Assembly (NCBI GenBank): GCA_030015575.1
Contig: CM057338.1
Span: 633,136,189 to 633,200,188, forward strand
DNA length: 64,000 bases
Direction: 5' to 3'
DNA from: Agapanthus africanus
Taxonomy: Eukaryota > Streptophyta > Magnoliopsida > Asparagales > Amaryllidaceae
The position numbers and the translations under genes were made by a program. Of this stretch, positions 43,025 through 56,300 are shown one piece after another (position 1 is the first letter of the stretch; each line of letters starts with the position of its first letter). A model generated the notes under the pieces. It had not been told where the DNA came from. It saw only the letters and a program-made list of their open reading frames with translations, and did not search any database.

Positions 43025-45223
43025 TGTAGGGTTCCTAGGCACTCATACAAGGGTTAATAAGGCATCAACCATGCCTGAATAAAAATTTAGACGTGTCGAA
43101 CAACCCAAAGCCGGGATCTTTGCTAGAATATTAGGGTTTAACATGCAAGTAAACATCTTTACAACTAAGTGTGAGGGATTACAACCCTTTGTAGTCCGCT
43201 CCTTCGCTTCATAAGCTCCGAGTAGAAGTCCCTTCGCCGCGATCCACGATCTTCCAGACTCAAGAGAGGCTCCACAACTCGAACGATCCATGCTAGCTTG
43301 TAATCTTCCTTTTCTCCGATGATCTACCTCGAAATTTCTATAACTCAAGCTATCTCTCTCTAATGAGGTGAACACCCTAATCTAATTGGCTAGATTAGAT
43401 GAGGATGATGGAGTAGTATTTGTGCTCTCTTTTCTTATCAAATTCTCACTCTTAATCATCACAAAATGAAAACCTAGAAAGCTTTCTCAAAGCTCAAGGT
43501 TGAAGAAGAAGAAGAAATAAGGGATTAATCCTTTTGTGATGAATAATGAAATGATATATGATTAATAATGTAACCATGGTCAATTATGACAAGGCTAACT
43601 CATGTAGAGAATTAACTAGGGCTAGGGTTTGGGTTGGGTTAAAGAATGAGTCACTAGAAAATATCAACCATAATATCTTAACTCATGACAAAAGAAATCC
43701 TTCTAGAAGTATCAAGAAAGAACTAACCCAAATCAAACCCTAACCTTATTTAATCTCTACTAAACATGTTGCATTAGTAATCATATCATGTTACTATATT
43801 ATATATCATATATAAAATATATATTTGTAACAAAAGAAAATAATACAATTAACATATATCGCATATATATCAATGTATTACCCGGTGAGAAAATGAAATA
43901 ATAAAGCGAGCCAATATTAGATAATGTAATGCAATATATCATATATATTATTATACATTAAATTATCGAATCAACACTTGATCCGACAATTCGGCTATAT
44001 CGAATATAACCGACTAATATATCATGTACCGATTCATCGAATCAACACTTGATCCGATGACCCGGCTCATATCAAAATATCGCGAGATTATAATACGGTA
44101 TCTCATATCGCATTATCCTCGGTCCTGCACATTCACATATGTGCTCCTACTCCGTTTTGCCTGAGTCAAGAAACCTCTATGTAGGACTCTAAAGAATCGT
44201 CAATACGCCGGCAGTAGGTGATGATCATATCAAACACCCACAAGCTGCAAGCGGTCAGGTAAACGTAACAGCCACCCTGGTATTGAGCGATCAGAAAATA
44301 AACAAGCTAGCCTTTACATTCTCCTGTGAATCCAATCAGTAAAACTCCCGTACAGTCCGGTCTCTTCGTCTGATATGTTGCATATCTAGTCTATGGGTGG
44401 TATACGTCAGACCCCAGTAACCGATAAGTCGTGTCGATGTGAGGCCAAAACAGGTCGAGAACTACTGGTAACACTTACCAGTAAATCTCTATATTAGCCT
44501 TGGCCAGGGACTTCCAGTTATAGCCAATCGAACACAGCACAACATCAACTCCCTATACTGAGAGAGACGAATCCCCTCCTATCGCTCATTGCCTCCATGT
44601 GATTCGGGACTGCACCCAAAAGCCACCGTTTTTCACGCCCTCTTGGACGTGGTAAGGTAGAAATCAAAGCGCAGTGGGAATCACACAAGACTCTATGACG
44701 ATCTCGGGTCTACAGACTACCCTGTACCAGTGTCACCAGAGAACTGCCATCTGACGTGTGGTATATCACCATCTGGGAGTTCTCGGTGAGTTCGTCCAGT
44801 GTACCCAGTCTCCACTGAGCACCCGTACACCATCTCTGATGTCAAAACATCGATGGATATGGGATCATCCATTGCCCATCATATGGGTCAAGATGCGTAT
44901 ACGCTAGTCTACTCTGGTGTATCGATGCCCTGTCTCAACACACCCTCGACTAGGAATAGTTATAGGATGTACTCATCGACTACCGTGGCCCCACTAGTAT
45001 GATCTCATTATAGTCCCAGTAGTCGAGTACAGATCCTAATGGCTTTATCAACATGTGAGAGTAAGACAGTAAACTAATATAAGTTAACATGTTAAGATAA
45101 AGGAAAACCAAATAGCATACTATCATGATGAGCAAGAAAGTCCTCTCTATATATATCCAAGCATCCATTATAATATACATCATATGTACAACAATGGCCT
45201 CTAGGGCATATACATAACTAACA
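43025..45223 (-). repeat. Ang-3 3' LTR (family B)
   Basis: 2199 bp; in sense TGTTAGTTATGTATATGCCC...AACCCTACA. It matches the Ang-1 and solo LTRs throughout but with many differences. Paired hairpins lie at 43963-43989 and 44034-44060. Confidence 0.93.
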
Positions 45224-45236
45224 ATCTCCCACTTGC
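45224..45236 (-). other. Ang-3 polypurine tract
   Basis: In sense GCAAGTGGGAGAT, directly before the 3' LTR, identical to the other Angela tracts. Confidence 0.85.
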
Positions 45237-46135
45237 ACTAAGGCCAGCTGCTGTAGTATCTCATACCTAGCATCCCGAATAATCTCTCAAACTGTATCTA
45301 GGGAATGACCTTCGTGAGTGGATCCGTAGTGTTGTCCTTTGTATCTACTCTCCTGACCTCGATCTCCCGGCGATCAACTATCTCCCTGATCAGGTGATAC
45401 CGCCTCAGAATGTCTGGACTTTTAATGGGACCTGGGTTCCTTGGCTAAAGCCACAGCTCCATTGTTATCGCAATATAGATGTATTGGATGCTCAATGGAT
45501 GGAACCACACCAAGTTCACTAATGAACTTCTTTATCCAGACAGCCTCTTTGGCAGCATCGTTGGCAGCGATGTATTCAGCCTCCATTGTCGAGTCTGCAA
45601 CGGTATCCTGTTTGGAACTCTTCCAACATACCGCCCCTCCATTGAGGGTAAAGACAAATCCCGAGTGCGACTTAGAGTCGTCCTTATCACTTTGGAAGCT
45701 GGAATCGGTAAAAGACTCCACCTGGAGTTCTCCGTTACCATACACCAAGAACATCTCCTTAGTCCTTCGCAAGTACTTGAGAATGTTCTTCACAGCTATC
45801 CAGTGACTCTCTCCAGGATCTGCTTGATACCGACTCACTACACTTAGTGAGTATGCTACATTGGGTCTGGTACATAGCATCGCATACATGATAGAGCCTA
45901 CTGCCGAAGCATAGGGTATCCCTTCCATGCGAGCTCTCTCCAAATCAGTCTTAGGAAACATCTCTTTAGAGAGAGTGAGTCCAGAGATCGTGGGTTGGTT
46001 CCCACGCTTGGATTCTTCCATACTAAAGCTCTTTAGTATGGTGTTAATGTACCTGGATTGGGACAATCCCAGTATACGTTTAGATCTATCTCTATAGATT
46101 ATGATTCCTAATATGCAGGAGGCATCAACTAGATC
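45237..46135 (-). pseudogene. Ang-3 RT C-terminus and RNase H
   Basis: This resembles the corresponding part of Ang-2: YAMLCTRPNVAYSLSVVSRYQ, ILKYLRRTKEMFLVYG, an RNase H DSTMEAEYIAAND segment and YCDNNGAVALAKEP. A 214-residue stretch remains open. It is separated from the rest of RT by the Tek-solo insertion, so it cannot act as a gene. Confidence 0.85.
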
Positions 46136-49100
46136 TGTAACATTTTAAAATAATTAAATAAATAAAATTGTTTAAATGAATTTTGTGACTTTCGGTAAAG
46201 TAAAACATATTTTTCGTAAAACAAAACCGTAATTATTTTTCACTATAAATTTAAAAATACCTATTTTAATTATGTTATTACTAGTAAATGGTGTTTATTT
46301 AGTCACTTATAAATTTTTAGTTTAATTAAATATTTTTCCTAAATTAATTATTTTAAATATTAACATAAGCTTTATTTTTACACTAAATTAGTGTAAATTA
46401 CAAATTTGAATGGTTTTAATTTGTAAAAATGAACCATGGCATATTAGAATTTAGTGTGTATCATACAAAATTTATTTGCAAATTTTTCCAAAATTCTAGA
46501 GTTTTCTTGAGTTGCTTTAGAAAAGAAATAAAAGAAAATGAATAAATTCATGAAAAGACATAATGAAGTGATATTTTGGGGGAAACTTCTACACAATTCC
46601 TCACTCTCTTCTTTCTCTCCCTCACCTACAAATTATGGCCGGCCCTCACCCCCCATGGTAGCCCTCATTTTCCTCATTTGATTTTGCTCCAAAATTCATC
46701 AAAAATCCTTCAAAAATTCAATTAAAAATGCACAAAATCATAATAAATTTCTACCCTTTATTCTTTGCTCATCTTTACATGGATTTTGGAGAGGGAAAGC
46801 ATTCATTTTGGAGGCTCATTTTCATGTTTGGATTTCATATTTTGGAGGTATAAATTTCCTTCTTTTGTTTTATTGTTATTAGATGTTTCTTTTAAACATA
46901 ATTAGATTTAATATATTAATTCTATGTGCAAGTTTTAAAATTCAAGTTAGGGTTTGTAAAATTAAGTTGTGGTTTTATTAATTCATTAGTGTTTTAATAA
47001 CTTGTTTAACACTTTTATAAATGGAAAATCATGCATGGTTGATATATTGCAAATTGTTATGCAAAATTGTTTTAATTAAGTTATTTAGCTAACTAGGTTT
47101 TTGTAAAATGTATATGTGGGTAATATAAAATTCTAATTAAGATTGTTATCATTAGATTGTAGTTTTAGTGAGAATATTAACTTGTTGGTGGAATGAAAAA
47201 ACTCAATTTAGTTACTAGTGTTATTGATAATTGATGAATTGTGATAAAAATTGCTATTTTTGTGAACTAGATTTTGGAAATTCCTAAATATATGAGATTA
47301 AAAATTTAAATTATAGTTTCATTATATTATTATCATCATGAATTGTAGTTTAGTAAGTGAATTCATGTAAAATCATGTTTGGTTGTGATATTATGAAATT
47401 TTAGATTGCAAAGTGTTGAAAATTTATAAAGGTTGCAAACTAGAAATTCCAAATTTATACAAAATTGTGTAATAAAAATATAATAATGGTTTTTATAATC
47501 TAGTTAGGCTATTTAATGAGTTTTATGACCATTGGTTTCATTTAAATGTCATGTTTTGAAGAAAAACGGTAAATTGGCATATTCAGGTTTTACGAAATTG
47601 GACGGTTTGATCGATTTTTAGGGTTTCGATGGATTTAATCATGTTATATATTATAAGTAACGAGTTTTAAAACTATGAGTTATTTGTTGATGTTATCTCG
47701 ATCCATCGGAGTTTGTACGCCGATATCGAGCGATATTTGGTTCTTTTGCGTGGACGGGACATAGGTTTTAACCTATGCTTGTTCCTTGCATCGTTTTGAC
47801 TTTTGTATGTGATTCAGTTTACGATACTATTTATATGTTTGCATTTAGGTACCTTTCACGTGGACTGCGGGCGATGAAGAGGAGGATGGCGACACCGTCT
47901 TCGGCATACATGGACCAGGTGAGTAGATGCATATCTACGGGAGGAAGTCGGGTGGATGGCGTTTAGCACCCCCGCAACGTAGAATAGGAATAGTACTTAT
48001 TGACATTAGGAAACCAGATGTGATCCTAGATTCTTAATGAGTAGGACCCTAGTAATGACCCTAGGCTGGACTAGACTGATTTAGGAAGACCATACCAGAG
48101 GATGAATACCTTGGAAGAGGTTCGTAGGTTTCAGGTAGAAACACACACACGCACACACTGAAACTCGACATGGTGTATACGGGTATGTGTATATATATAT
48201 AGGACTAGGTATAGGTATATATATATATATACAACACGTATGTGGGATACATTGATGTGATATGATACACGGGAATGAAACAGTATAACTGGGCTTGATG
48301 CCGTGATTCTTAACTATACAGTCGTATTAAAGTGTTAGCGGATCATTAGAGAATGAGATAATGAATAGGTATACATAAATTATAATGGGTAGTGATGATA
48401 TTGAGGTACATGGGACTCTAAAATAGAACCCGAACTGTAACTTGTGACTGATCACGATATGATATATGTAGGACCTGATGTCGATATCATATAGGTGTGA
48501 CTTGATGATGATATGATATCAGTATGACTTAATCACAATATGATACATATGACATGCTATTTCTGAGGATAAATTAATGAGGTATACTTATGATGGCAAT
48601 TTTATATAATTGATGTATGCGATTATAGCATAGCACCTCGATCATAACATGTGTTGATGATGATATTATACGAATAATGAGACACGTAGGTGATATTTGA
48701 CCCGTACCCCGATATTGGGATGCCGTACGATGGATTTTACCATACGAGGCATAGATGTGATGATTGATCCGCACTCTTGATTTGAGAAAGTCGTACTATG
48801 TACGTGACGCTATTGAGGCAGGATCGCCGACTATTAGAGATATGGACTCAGGCTTTACGTGTACTTCTATCGACCAGTTCTTAGGTTTAGTTTTCCTTAG
48901 GGGGGGTTAGATGGACACTAGGTTAGGTTCGAGTCATATAGTGGTAGTGGTAATTGTATATCAAATGAGTGGATAACACACATCTGTCTTTACTTTTATA
49001 CCGTAATCATAATATGCATGTTCATATATATGTTTCTATAAACAGCATAAAACTTTGCCTGTTAGGACACCGGCACCATTACCGATGATGCGCATATTCC

Positions 49101-50680
49101 ACGCACACTTATTTGCCGGCTCACACACATCATCATCGGTAATTGCTAAGTCACGTACACTTTAGATCATATTATCTTTTATTGATAGAATCAGTTAACA
49201 ACTAGACCGGTATAATATCGTGATTACTCTCTGATGTTAGTCTAGACATGGTATTTATTACTTAGACATTCATGCATTCATATTTTCATGTTACCATGCA
49301 GTATTATGGGCATATGCCGACACTTATCATATACTTACTCATGATTTTGAGATTTGGGTTTCTATGAGATTTCTGAATTTTTGGGGAAAACCGCAAGAAT
49401 ATATAAAAGCTTCTCTCTCTCTCCTCCTCTCTTTTTAAAATATAAGATGCGGTTTTCTCGTGATGTATGTGTCGTCCATCATGAGATTTCATTTTTTCTG
49501 TTGGATTTCGAGACCCGATTCGAGAAGTGGATGAACCGTCTCGGGTACATGGTGGGCCCGGTATGGTACCCCGGGGCAAGAAGATCGAGTTGTAGACGAT
49601 GAGCCTGGCAGGGGAAGGCTACCTACCGGTGATGTCTGGTACGGCAGATATCCGGAGGATACCGACCTTTGTCGTGAGATTTGATGATATGGGCCGATCC
49701 GGACTGACGGAGCCCGAGATATTGAGACTATGAGACTTGAGATTTACATGTTTGTGTCGATGCTTGACACGGATTTCCATGGATTTCATTGTTGAGATTT
49801 CAGATCCCTATACACGTTTTACTATGATAACAGCTAAAGATTTCTTATACAGATATATCTGGATTTCAGGATTGGTTATTTTACATTCATGGTGCATGCA
49901 TATCCATTCATATGACATAGTACTATAGGAGGCACTGACACGAGCACGGAGTATCTGCATTTTCACGTAGTATTACCCTGCTATTACTAGATGATTGGGA
50001 TATAGTAGTGTATTATTATGACCTAGGATAGCGTCGTGCATTCGATTTCTTTTCGTAGATGTCTTCTACTCACGAGTTGGCAACTCACCCCCGTTGTGCC
50101 AAATTTTATTACAGGTTCGATGTACAGGTTTCCTTGGCAGCTTGCTGGCACATCTTTTCTTTCAGGGTGATTTGCACGGTAGGTTGGTTCACTTGTATCT
50201 GAACCACCATTGTTCTTTTATTCTTTCATTTGTATCTACTAAGCTCCATCAACCATACTTGTATTACTTGATAAGTTTATTGGACCAGTTTTTTATTTCG
50301 ACCTTAGAGTCGCGCATGTATTATTCTTATTTGGTGGATTTGTTTTCTTTTGAGTTTTGAGCCTCGCCCTTTGGCGTTGTATATTATTATGCTTGTTGTG
50401 GTTGTTTCCGCCGGTTGGCGTTGAGCTTGCACCTGTTTGGGGATGCTTTTTATTGTTTATGTATATTATACTTGTTGTACCTGTTTGGGGCCATTTTTTA
50501 CAGAGGAGACTCTGCCGAAATTTTTGCGAAAATGTGCTAATGCTTTTAAACTTGTTTTCTTTTTCTTCTTCTTCTTTTATGGTTTAGATTTCTGGGCTTC
50601 GGCTTACTTAGGTTACGTGGCGCCTCTAGACGCTTCGTAATCTAAGTGCCGGTCGCGTTCTGTACTTTCGGGTCGTGACA
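46136..50680 (+). repeat. Tek-solo: 4.5-kb Tekay-type solo LTR
   Basis: It starts TGTAACATTTTAAAA, ends GGGTCGTGACA, and is flanked by agatc at 46131-46135 and 50681-50685. Its 3' third is closely related to the Tek-1 LTR (stem-loop 49386-49457, island about 49500-49725, terminal 150 bp). The first half is AT-rich and hard to align, and about 1 kb in the middle (about 48000-49020, with TA and CA microsatellites near 48142-48235) has no counterpart in Tek-1. No internal domains are present. No gene is supported. Confidence 0.88.
49400..49409 (+). promoter_or_regulatory. Candidate TATA box of the Tekay-type LTR
   Basis: TATATAAAAG lies in the loop of the conserved stem-loop and is followed by a CT-rich stretch, a common plant transcription-start context. 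Confidence 0.45.
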
Positions 50681-50685
50681 AGATC

Positions 50686-51359
50686 TTTTATTGAGAATCT
50701 TTGTGATAAGAAGAGCTTGACTGATTGCAGCATAGGAACATCATTTCCTATCAAGAGTATGTCATCCACGTACAATACGAGAAATACAATCTTACTCTCT
50801 GCATCCTTCTTATAAATACAAGGTTCATCTATATTTTTGATGAAGTCAAACTCTTTGACTACAACATCAAAACAGATGTTCCAACTCCGCATGCTTGCTT
50901 TAACCCATAAATGGATTTAAGCAGCTTGCACACCTTTTCGCTGCTCCCACTATCTACGAAGCCCTCTGGCTGAGTCATGTACACGCACTCTTCTAAATCA
51001 CCGTTTAGAAAGGCTGTCTTAACATCCATTTGCCAGATTTCGTAGTCATGGTATGCAGCAATGGCAAGTAAGATCCGGATGGACTTAAGCATATCCAGTG
51101 GAGAAAAAGTTTCGTTATAATCCACACGTGGTCGTTGACGAAAACCCTTTGCAACAAGTCTAGCTTTGAAAGTCTTAACTTTTCCATCTACACCAATTTT
51201 CTTTTTAAAGATCCACTTGCTCCCAATGGATTTTACCCCTTCAGGAGAATTTTCCAAAGTCCATACTTTGTTGGTGTACATGGATTCCATCTCAGATCGC
51301 ATTGCATCCAGCCATTTCACAGAGTCACCACTCGTGATGGCCTGCTCGAAACTAGTCGG
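50686..51359 (-). pseudogene. Ang-3 RT N-terminal part
   Basis: This segment lies between Tek-solo and Ang-4. It encodes KWLDAMRSEMESMYTNKVW, MDVKTAFLNGDLEECVY and the YVDDILLIG active-site segment, close to Ang-2 and Ang-4. It is part of the split Ang-3 polyprotein fossil. Confidence 0.85.
51355..51359. repeat. Target site duplication of Ang-4, left copy (gtcgg)
   Basis: The same gtcgg follows Ang-4 at 61461-61465, a perfect 5-bp duplication within the Ang-3 integrase-RT linker. Confidence 0.95.
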
Positions 51360-53388
51360 TGTAAGTCCACGTTGCCCACCCCGGTGCTTGCGGGGAGGCG
51401 GAAAACATAATAAAAATCGGATTTTTATCAACTATAGGCAACATGGACGAAGCTTTAAGGATCTTTGCTAAACATAAACTTGCTAAAGCTAACTACAAAG
51501 TAGCTAAGTGATGGAAAGGTTATACCTTGAGCTCAAAGTCCTTCTCTCCTTGCTCCTAGGAATGGTAGAAAGAGGTCACCTTGCTTGTCTTCTCCCGTCA
51601 AAGAAGGATCCACCCGAAAGCCTCGACCTTTAGCTTCAACTCCAAGCTAGGAGTAACTAGAGTGCAAGAAATGCTAAGACTTGAACCCTAGAAGAGAGTA
51701 GAGAAGATCAAGTGAAGGTTTTTCTCAAGCTTTTTGTTTCTCAACACATGAGAGGGAGAGAGCTTGAGGGAGAGGATGAACAAGAGAGAGAAATGATATG
51801 AGAGAATGAATTATTAGTGAGCCATTCTCACTAATATGTGTGAATAATTTTAATTGAATAATTAGCTTGAAAATTGTCATGGTAAATCATGACATGACCA
51901 TTATCATTTCAATTTTGCAAAGATCAAAGAGCATCTTCCAAAAGAAATGATGATGGTCAAAGTGTCAACTTAGGTCAACAAGTCAATGAAGTCAAATGGT
52001 CAACAACAACCATGCACAATTATTAAGCTAATTATCAATTAACTATAATACACACAAAATCAATAGGGTTAATAAAATGACAATAGCCATTAACCCTAAA
52101 CAAGGTCCTCTCCCTCAATCTCAAGCAACTGTGCATACGCACCCGCATTCGTGATCCGAGGAACACGAATACTCTGAGAAAAACCAATCTCAAATCATAT
52201 ACTAGGATCCGGCTTAAACCAAAGCCCGCTAGCATAAACTGTCCGGACAGCAAACGTGCACAAGTGCGCGGATGCGAACGAACCCTGTCGCAAAACCATG
52301 CGACCTCTACTCATTTTGCCTAAAGGCGAATAGCTCTCTGTGTGGGACTCTAAAGATTCGACACTACGCTGGCAGTGGGTTTAACCACAGACCGCAAGTG
52401 GCACTAGCTGTACGTAACGGTCCCCAGGTAGATGTCGATAAGAAGACTGACGAGGTGAACCCCATCTGCACTCCTACTGAGCCTGTATGTGACAGTCTCC
52501 GTACAGTCCGGTCTGTTCGTCTGATACATCGCATGGCGGGCCTAGGGGGGCGGTGAACGTCAGTCCCCTAATAGCGGTACAAGTCGTGTCGGAGTGTAGC
52601 CCAGAACACCCTGAGATAACACTGGAAACCTACCAGTATATTTCGCTTGCCCTGGCCAGGGACTACTCGTGTAATGGCTCTCCTGGACACAGCGTGATGT
52701 CAACCCCCAATACCGGGAGAGACGAATCCTGTCTAACCGTCACTGCCTCCAAGTGCTTCGGGACTGCACCCAAAAACTACCTGTTTGCATGACTCCTTTG
52801 AGCCGTGGTAGGGTAGTAATCAAAGTGCAGTGGGAACACACTCGAGGCGAAGTGACAGTGTCAAGTCAGCGGACTAAGCTGTACTCATGTCACCTGGGAA
52901 CTGATAACTGACGATAGGTATATTACCAACCAACAGTTCCCGACGAGTCCTGTCCAGTGTACTCGTAACCTAACGAGCACCCGCATACTATCCCAAGTAC
53001 GACGTACTAACGGCTGTGGGACAGACCGTCTCCCACACTGGGATGAGAAGCGCATACGCTAGTCTACTCCGGAGTATCGATGCCCTGTCTCGATAGTCCA
53101 ACGACCAGGGACCTGTATAAGGATGTGCTTATAGATTACCCAGCTCCCACGAGTGCGAGCGCCATCACAACGCTGGTAATCAAGCAAAGATCCTAAGGGC
53201 TCCACTAATATGTATACCAGCAATATGCTAAAAGAAACACATGCACATATTAAAGCAGAGACAAACCAAGTAGCATACTACCATTTCGAGCAAGATTGTA
53301 TATACAACTGTGAATATCCCAAGCTTCCATTAAGTAATATACAAACTAGTATGATACAGTAATGGCCTCTAGGGCATATACACTAACA
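51360..53388 (-). repeat. Ang-4 3' LTR (family A)
   Basis: Plus-strand ends TGTAAGTCCACG and ATACACTAACA. It contains a smaller TTGAC array at about 51953-52005 (five RGTCAA motifs). Internal short frames also occur in the other LTR and are not genes. Confidence 0.95.
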
Positions 53389-56300
53389 ATCTCCCACTTG
53401 CACAAAGGCCATGTACTGGCGTATCGAAGACCTATCATCTCGATCAGCCGCTCGAACTGAGTCTGGGGCAAGGCCTTGGTGAATGGATCTGCTGTGTTAT
53501 CCTCTGATGCAACTCTCCGGACCTTGATCTCCTGGCGATCCACGATCTCCCTGATCAGGTGATACCGCCTTAAGATGTGTCTGGATTTCTGATGGGATTT
53601 GGGTTCCTTCGCTAAAGCTATAGCCCCGTTGTTGTCGCAATACAGAGGTATTGGGTCAACAATGGACGGAACCACCTGAAGTTCTCTCAAGAACTTCCTC
53701 ATCCAGACAGCTTCTTTTGCGGCATCAGATGCAGCGATGTATTCCGCTTCCATCGTCGAGTCAGCAACGGTTTCCTGTTTGGAGCTCTTCCAACACACCG
53801 CCCCTCCATTGAGGGTGAAGACAAAACCCGACATGGACTTGGAATCATCCTTGTCACTCTGGAAGCTGGAGTCAGCAAAGGCCTCAATCTGCAGGTCTTT
53901 TCCGCCATACACCAAGAACATCTCCTTAGTCCTTCTCAGGTACTTGAGAATGTTCTTTACTGCTATCCAATGTTTCTCCCCTGGGTTTGACTGATACCTG
54001 CTTACTACACTCAGTGCATAAGCCACATCCGGTCTGGTACACAACATCGCATACATTATAGAGCCTACCGCAGAAGCGTAGGGTATAATAGACATGCGAT
54101 CCCTCTCCAAATCATTCTTGGGAGACATCTCTTTGGAGAGGGTGATCCCGTGACAAGCCGGTAAATTACCGCGCTTGGAATCTTCCATACTGAATCTCTT
54201 CAGTATGGTGTCGATGTACCTGGACTGTGAAAGTCCCAATATCCTCTTGGATCTGTCACGGTAGATCCGGATACCCAGAATGTATGAGGCATCACCCAGG
54301 TCTTTCATGGAGAACCTGTGTGACAAGAACCCCTTGACAGATTGTAGCATAGGAATGTCATTTCCTATTAAGAGAATGTCATCCACGTATAAAACGAGGA
54401 ATACTACAGTTCTCGCTACAAATCTACAATAGATGCATGGTTCATCTAGATTTTTGATAAAGCCAAATTCTTTGACCGTCTCATCAAAACAGATGTTCCA
54501 ACTCCGCGATGCCTGCTTGAGTCCATAAATGGACTTGAGCAACTTGCACACCTTTCCGCTGCTCCCACTCTGAATGAAACCCTCTGGCTGATCCATATAG
54601 ACACACTCCTCTAAATGACCATTTAGAAAAGCTGTCTTTACGTCCATCTGCCAAATCTCATAATCGTGGAAGGCAGCAATGGCAAGAAGGATCCGAATGG
54701 ATTTCAGCATAGCTACTGGAGAAAAGGTTTCGTCATAGTCCAAACCAGGTCGCTGACGAAAACCCTTTGCTACCAGTCTAGCTTTATAGGTCTCAACCTG
54801 TCCATCTACACCAATCTTCCTTTTGAAGATCCACTTGCATCCTACGGGTTTTACCCCGTCTGGAGCAATGTCCAACGTCCATACTTTGTTGGTGTACATG
54901 GACTCCATTTCGGTCCGCATTGCATCCAGCCATTTTACCGAGTCGACGCTCTGAATGGCTTGCTGGAAGCTAGTAGGCTCATCACAATCTATGATGCAAT
55001 CCTCTCTATCCCCGTCAATGAGAAAACCGTAGTATCTCTCGGGCGGATGAGACTGCCTACTACTCCTGCGGAGTGGCGTGGGAATGTCCTGATCTTTTGA
55101 ACCCTCTGGATCAACCAAGCTTTCAGTAATAGCTCGTGGTTCTGGAATTTCTTCCAGTTCTATTGCGCTCCCACTTAATTCTTTTTCTATGAACTGATGT
55201 TCTAGAAAGTGGGCATGGCGAGAAACAAGGACTTTTTGTTCCTCTTCGCAATAGAAGTAATATCCCTTGGAGTTCTTTGGGTATCCCACAAACTTGCACT
55301 GTACTGAGCGTGCCTCGAGCTTGTCCGCATGCTGCTTTTTTACAAAAGCTGGACATCCCCATGTCTTAATGTGATTAAGATAGGGTCTCTTCCCACACCA
55401 CATTTGATATGGTGTAGTAGGCACAGTCTTAGTTGGAACTCGGTTCAAAAGGTATGCTGCTGATTCTAGCGCATATCCCCAGAACGATCGCGGTAACTCA
55501 GCGTTACTCATCATGGACCGTACCATATCCAATAGGGTCCGGTTCCGTCTCTCCGATACACCGTTATGTTGCGGAGTGTATGGAGGAGTAAGCTGAGAGA
55601 GAATTCCATTCTCTTTTAAGTAATTCAGGAATTCGGCACTTAAGTATTCTCCTCCTCGATCCGATCTTAGGATCTTGATACTTTTGCCTGTTTGTTTTTC
55701 TACTTCATTCTTATATTCCTGGAATTTTTCAAAAGCCTCGGACTTATGTTTCATTAAGAAGACATAACCGTACCTTGAAAAGTCATCCGTAAAAGTAATG
55801 AAGTAAGAATAACCGCTTCGCGCATGTGTAGACATTGGACCACACACGTCGCTGTGTACGAGTCCCAAGAGCTCGCTCGCTCTTTCTCCGTGTCCAGTAA
55901 ACGGAGTCTTTGTCATCTTTCCCTTGAGACAGGATTGACAAGTTGCATACGATTGATATTCGAATGAATCCAAATATCCTTCTGTGTGTAACTTAGTCAA
56001 CCTTCTCTCATTGATGTGACCCAGTCTACAATGCCATAAGAAAGTTTTATTGATTTCTGGAGACTTTCTTTTGTGTGTATTCTGGATATTGAAAATCTGT
56101 GGTTGGTTTAAAACGTATATACCGTTGTTCAATGTACCTGACCCAATCAAAACTTGATTAAGGTGAATGTTCACTACATTACTTACAAATGCAAATTCAT
56201 AGCCTTCTTTAGATAATAAAGATACAGAAATGATATTACAGGTTGCATTTGGTACATAATAACAACTACGCAAAACCAAAAAGTGTCCATCTGATAATCC

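Noticed and set aside
47775-47966. Short frame near a conserved GTGAGT block, considered as a host exon
   Set aside because: It lies inside a solo LTR bounded by a perfect target duplication, and the block is shared with other Tekay-type LTRs.
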